From Yeguia hominis (GTDB lineage Bacteria; Bacillota; Clostridia; Oscillospirales; Acutalibacteraceae), in contig NZ_JACRSN010000001.1 of NCBI RefSeq assembly GCF_014384705.1, positions 1-64,000 of the forward strand: a stretch of DNA of 64,000 nucleotides, written 5' to 3'. Both the position numbers and the translations under genes were made by a program. Of the stretch, positions 61,657 through 64,000 are shown one piece after another. Below the pieces are notes generated by a model. The model was not told the DNA's origin, did no database searches, and saw nothing but the letters and a program-made list of their open reading frames with translations. Numbering within the stretch: position 1 is the stretch's first letter; each line of letters starts with the position of its first letter.

Positions 61657-64000
61657 TCATTGCCGGATCGCATCTACCGGACGTTGCCGCGCAATACGGC
61701 GGATGGGGATGCAGCTAGACAGCAGCGCCACGCCAAAACTGAAAGCCGCCAGCAGCGCAGCCTGCCGTATGCCGGGCTGCAGCAAGGAGAACAACAGTCC
61801 ATACTGCGCGGCCAATATGCGGTTACCTACCATAGCCGCAACAAACACCAGCAAACCGGAAAGTAATGCATTCACGGCCGCCACAAAAAGGCTTTCATAC
61901 AGAAAGATACGAAACACATCCCTTTGCCCGGCACCCAACGCCCGCATAATGCCAATCTGCCGCTTGCGTGCGGTGATGCTGACAGATATGAACTGAAACA
62001 TCAGCAGAGCGGCAAACAGCGTCAGCGTAAGCCCTATATACCGCAGCAGACGGGTCGCCGTTATCAGCGTTTCATTCATCATGTTCATCTGACAGGTGGC
62101 CGCATTCGTTGCCGCATAGCGAATGCCGCCGTCAGATGCGAAACAGACGGAAAGAAATTGGCGCAGAGCGGTCTTGCCCTGCGGCAGCGAGGCAATGGCA
62201 AAGGCATACAAGCCGCCGCGTCCTTCAGAAAGTTTTTCAAAGGTGGCGTCGGAGACAACCAGCAAGCCTTGCACATCATAAATTTCGGTGCCATAGTAAT
62301 TCCATAGATCCAGGTTACCGCGCATCTGGTAGCCAACAGAAGACCAGGCATTTCGCCCATCGTTAAAGGTCACACTAAGCTGAAAATTCTCATAAGCCTT
62401 TCCGGAATCAAGGGCGGCAACCGTCTGCGTATCCTTTCCGACCGGATTTCGCAGCGCTTCCGGAGCCAGAAATTCCCGTTCCCGTAGGTTTTCCGGCAAT
62501 CCTGGCTGTGGCATACCGTTTTCATCGACCTGTCCGCGGCAGTAAACGCCCTTAGCGGCTTCCCCCAGATCACACAGACGAGCGATGGTGGTCGTGGTCA
62601 TATCAAGGTAATCGTTTTCTATCTGAATTTTTCCGTCGTGCACCGTTACCGTAGCCGGATAGCGCGCGGCAATTTCCCGAATTTTTCCGCTGCCGACAAA
62701 GGCCAGTGTAGAAAGCCCGTACTGCCGCTCGGCATCCAGCTGGTTTGCCTGCATCCACTCTTTGAGGTCGGCAGTGTTGTCGGCAGTCAAATCCAATCGC
62801 TTCGTCCCCTTGTACCGGGTATTGTCAAAATGGGTTTCGACAATACCCGGTACAGTGTAATTACGGTCGCCGATAAAGACGGTTTTGCCAATCAAATCCT
62901 CCGCTTTTGCAATGGTGTATTCCGGCGCTTCATCCCGGTAACTTTGCAGATCTATTTGATAACTAAAAAAATCGGGCAGTTTTTGGTAATAGGTTTTAAC
63001 CCATTCATCGAAGGTATATGGGGTTTCGCTGCCGTCCTCATGCTTTACATAGTATCGGGGGCCGGTATATTCCCGGTATCCGGCGCCTTCAAAAGACTCC
63101 AGCACATATCGGCTAAGGGCAATTTCATCTCGGCTGCCATCCGGCATTTTTCCGGCTAAAAGTTCCAGTCCGAAGGTCGGCAGTTCTTCTTCGCTTAACT
63201 CCATAAACCCGGACAGTTCCGCCACATAACGGCTGTAATTCTGGTTGGTCACTTCAGTGGAGCAATAATTGCTTTCAATGCGCATCGCCTTTGGCAGTGT
63301 ATACACACCTTTTACAGCACATCCGGTTTTTTCCGCCAACGCGATGATTTCGTCCTCGCTCATGCGGAACCCATCGTGATACCAGTCGGCACCGTCACCG
63401 TAATCCATCTGCTGTTCCTTGCGCAGGGCAGTGGCTGCGCTGTTTTCCTCATACAGAGAGCGAAACAAGGCCTCCTCATAGCGGTAGCTGGAGAAGGCGT
63501 CGGCTAACCCCACCAGCAAAAAAGCGATCACCGATAGTCCCACTACAGCGGCAAAGCGCAGCTTTTTCGTCCGGATAGCGTTCCACGCCATCCGGCGGAC
63601 AACACGTGCCGGCAGATGGGTGGGCTGAACAGAGAGTCCGCCGGCACAGGGTACGCCAGCAAACTGCGGTGCTGTATCTGCCAGCACCCGTCCATCAGCT
63701 AGTTCCACGATCCGGTCGGCATACTGTGCGGCATACTCCCGGTCATGGGTCACAACAATCACCAGATGATCCCGCGAAAGTGCCTTGAGAATATCCCATA
63801 CCTGTCGCGAATTTTCCGTATCCAATGCGCCGGTCGGCTCATCCGCCAGCAGCAGCTTGGGATTTTTAATCAGAGCACGGGCAATGGCAACCCGCTGCTT
63901 TTGTCCGCCGGAAAGCTCGCCGGAGCGGCGGCTTTGGTATCCCTCTAAATGAACGGCGGCCAGCGCCTGTTCCATAGCAACTGAAGAAACCTCCGTCTGC
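61657..64000 (-). CDS. MacB/FtsX-type ABC transporter, ATPase fused to permease (5' end outside the window)
   Basis: At least 780 residues; the frame is still open at the right edge ([17 protein letters not shown] is in frame), so the N-terminal ATPase part including Walker A is missing. Seen are the ABC signature [10 protein letters not shown], Walker [13 protein letters not shown] and the switch His VTHDREYA. Next come a membrane helix ([20 protein letters not shown]), a large extracellular domain (about 400 residues), and three C-terminal helices of the FtsX domain, with [14 protein letters not shown] between them. These proteins drive extracellular lipid or peptide handling or antibiotic efflux. 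No partner gene is in the window. Downstream is the rplS leader, with no clear terminator. Confidence 0.88.
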   Translation of the reverse strand, partial: QTEVSSVAMEQALAAVHLEGYQSRRSGELSGGQKQRVAIARALIKNPKLLLADEPTGALDTENSRQVWDILKALSRDHLVIVVTHDREYAAQYADRIVELADGRVLADTAPQFAGVPCAGGLSVQPTHLPARVVRRMAWNAIRTKKLRFAAVVGLSVIAFLLVGLADAFSSYRYEEALFRSLYEENSAATALRKEQQMDYGDGADWYHDGFRMSEDEIIALAEKTGCAVKGVYTLPKAMRIESNYCSTEVTNQNYSRYVAELSGFMELSEEELPTFGLELLAGKMPDGSRDEIALSRYVLESFEGAGYREYTGPRYYVKHEDGSETPYTFDEWVKTYYQKLPDFFSYQIDLQSYRDEAPEYTIAKAEDLIGKTVFIGDRNYTVPGIVETHFDNTRYKGTKRLDLTADNTADLKEWMQANQLDAERQYGLSTLAFVGSGKIREIAARYPATVTVHDGKIQIENDYLDMTTTTIARLCDLGEAAKGVYCRGQVDENGMPQPGLPENLREREFLAPEALRNPVGKDTQTVAALDSGKAYENFQLSVTFNDGRNAWSSVGYQMRGNLDLWNYYGTEIYDVQGLLVVSDATFEKLSEGRGGLYAFAIASLPQGKTALRQFLSVCFASDGGIRYAATNAATCQMNMMNETLITATRLLRYIGLTLTLFAALLMFQFISVSITARKRQIGIMRALGAGQRDVFRIFLYESLFVAAVNALLSGLLVFVAAMVGNRILAAQYGLLFSLLQPGIRQAALLAAFSFGVALLSSCIPIRRIARQRPVDAIRQ

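Noticed and set aside
1..64000. CRISPR array, prophage, restriction-modification or toxin-antitoxin system
   Set aside because: No regularly spaced repeats, phage structural genes, methylase/nuclease pairs or TA pairs were seen. The lone XRE protein at 3354 has no toxin partner.

Overview
The window looks like chromosomal DNA of an anaerobic, Gram-positive Clostridia bacterium, probably of the Oscillospiraceae/Ruminococcaceae type. The evidence is the aspS-gatCAB set, a Firmicutes M-box magnesium riboswitch, a YesM/YesN-type sugar regulator pair, a tig-clpP-clpX-lon-ysxC series, Shine-Dalgarno sites of the AGGAGG class and sigma-A type promoters. Base composition is moderately GC-rich, except for one AT-rich island at about 15.1-23.0 kb. 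The assignment is inference from gene content only.

Layout. At 1-190 a strong promoter points left, towards what is probably an rRNA operon outside the window. 192-3200 holds an SDR-family protein, the RNase P RNA and pncB. 3277-5364 holds a small XRE regulator, a flavodoxin-like protein and a DegV protein. 5393-8742 is a magnesium block: M-box riboswitch with terminator, mgtE, then a second mgtE paralogue lacking the N domain. 8803-13993 is aspS, preceded by a short attenuator-like leader, followed by gatCAB. 14080-24349 is the most unusual part. A 1000-bp direct repeat (14080-15079 and 23067-24066) flanks an AT-rich insertion carrying a GH172-family glycosidase, an ABC sugar importer without its own ATPase, and a YesM/YesN-like two-component system. 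The left repeat holds a truncated oxidoreductase and the right repeat runs into the intact gene. 24.7-25.6 kb holds a small ORF and scraps of two insertion sequences. 25.7-26.2 kb is a five-gene tRNA operon (Val-Asp-Phe-Gly-Cys, minus strand).

26.3-33.5 kb: a methyltransferase with a TrpR-family regulator, a polyol-type dehydrogenase with an FGGY kinase, a galactokinase-family gene, tRNA-Thr and a ferredoxin-type aldo/keto reductase. 33.5-40.1 kb is the complete phosphate system pstSCAB-phoU-phoP-phoR (minus strand). 40.2-43.6 kb: CorA, an RfbB-like dehydratase, a NUDIX hydrolase and an AlkD-like protein behind a structured leader. 43.7-46.8 kb encodes a 1051-residue fusion of an endonuclease-Q-like PHP nuclease with a UvrD-type helicase. 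47.2-61.5 kb is mostly housekeeping on the minus strand: lysA, ysxC, lon, clpX, clpP, tig, a phosphoesterase, thrC, an M19 dipeptidase, yraN, rnhB, rbgA, lepB and rplS. The window ends inside a MacB-like fused ABC transporter.

I saw no phage, CRISPR or recognisable defence island. The strongest candidates for something unusual are the GH172 module flanked by 1-kb repeats, the EndoQ-UvrD fusion beside a structured alkD leader, and the unexplained leader in front of aspS.
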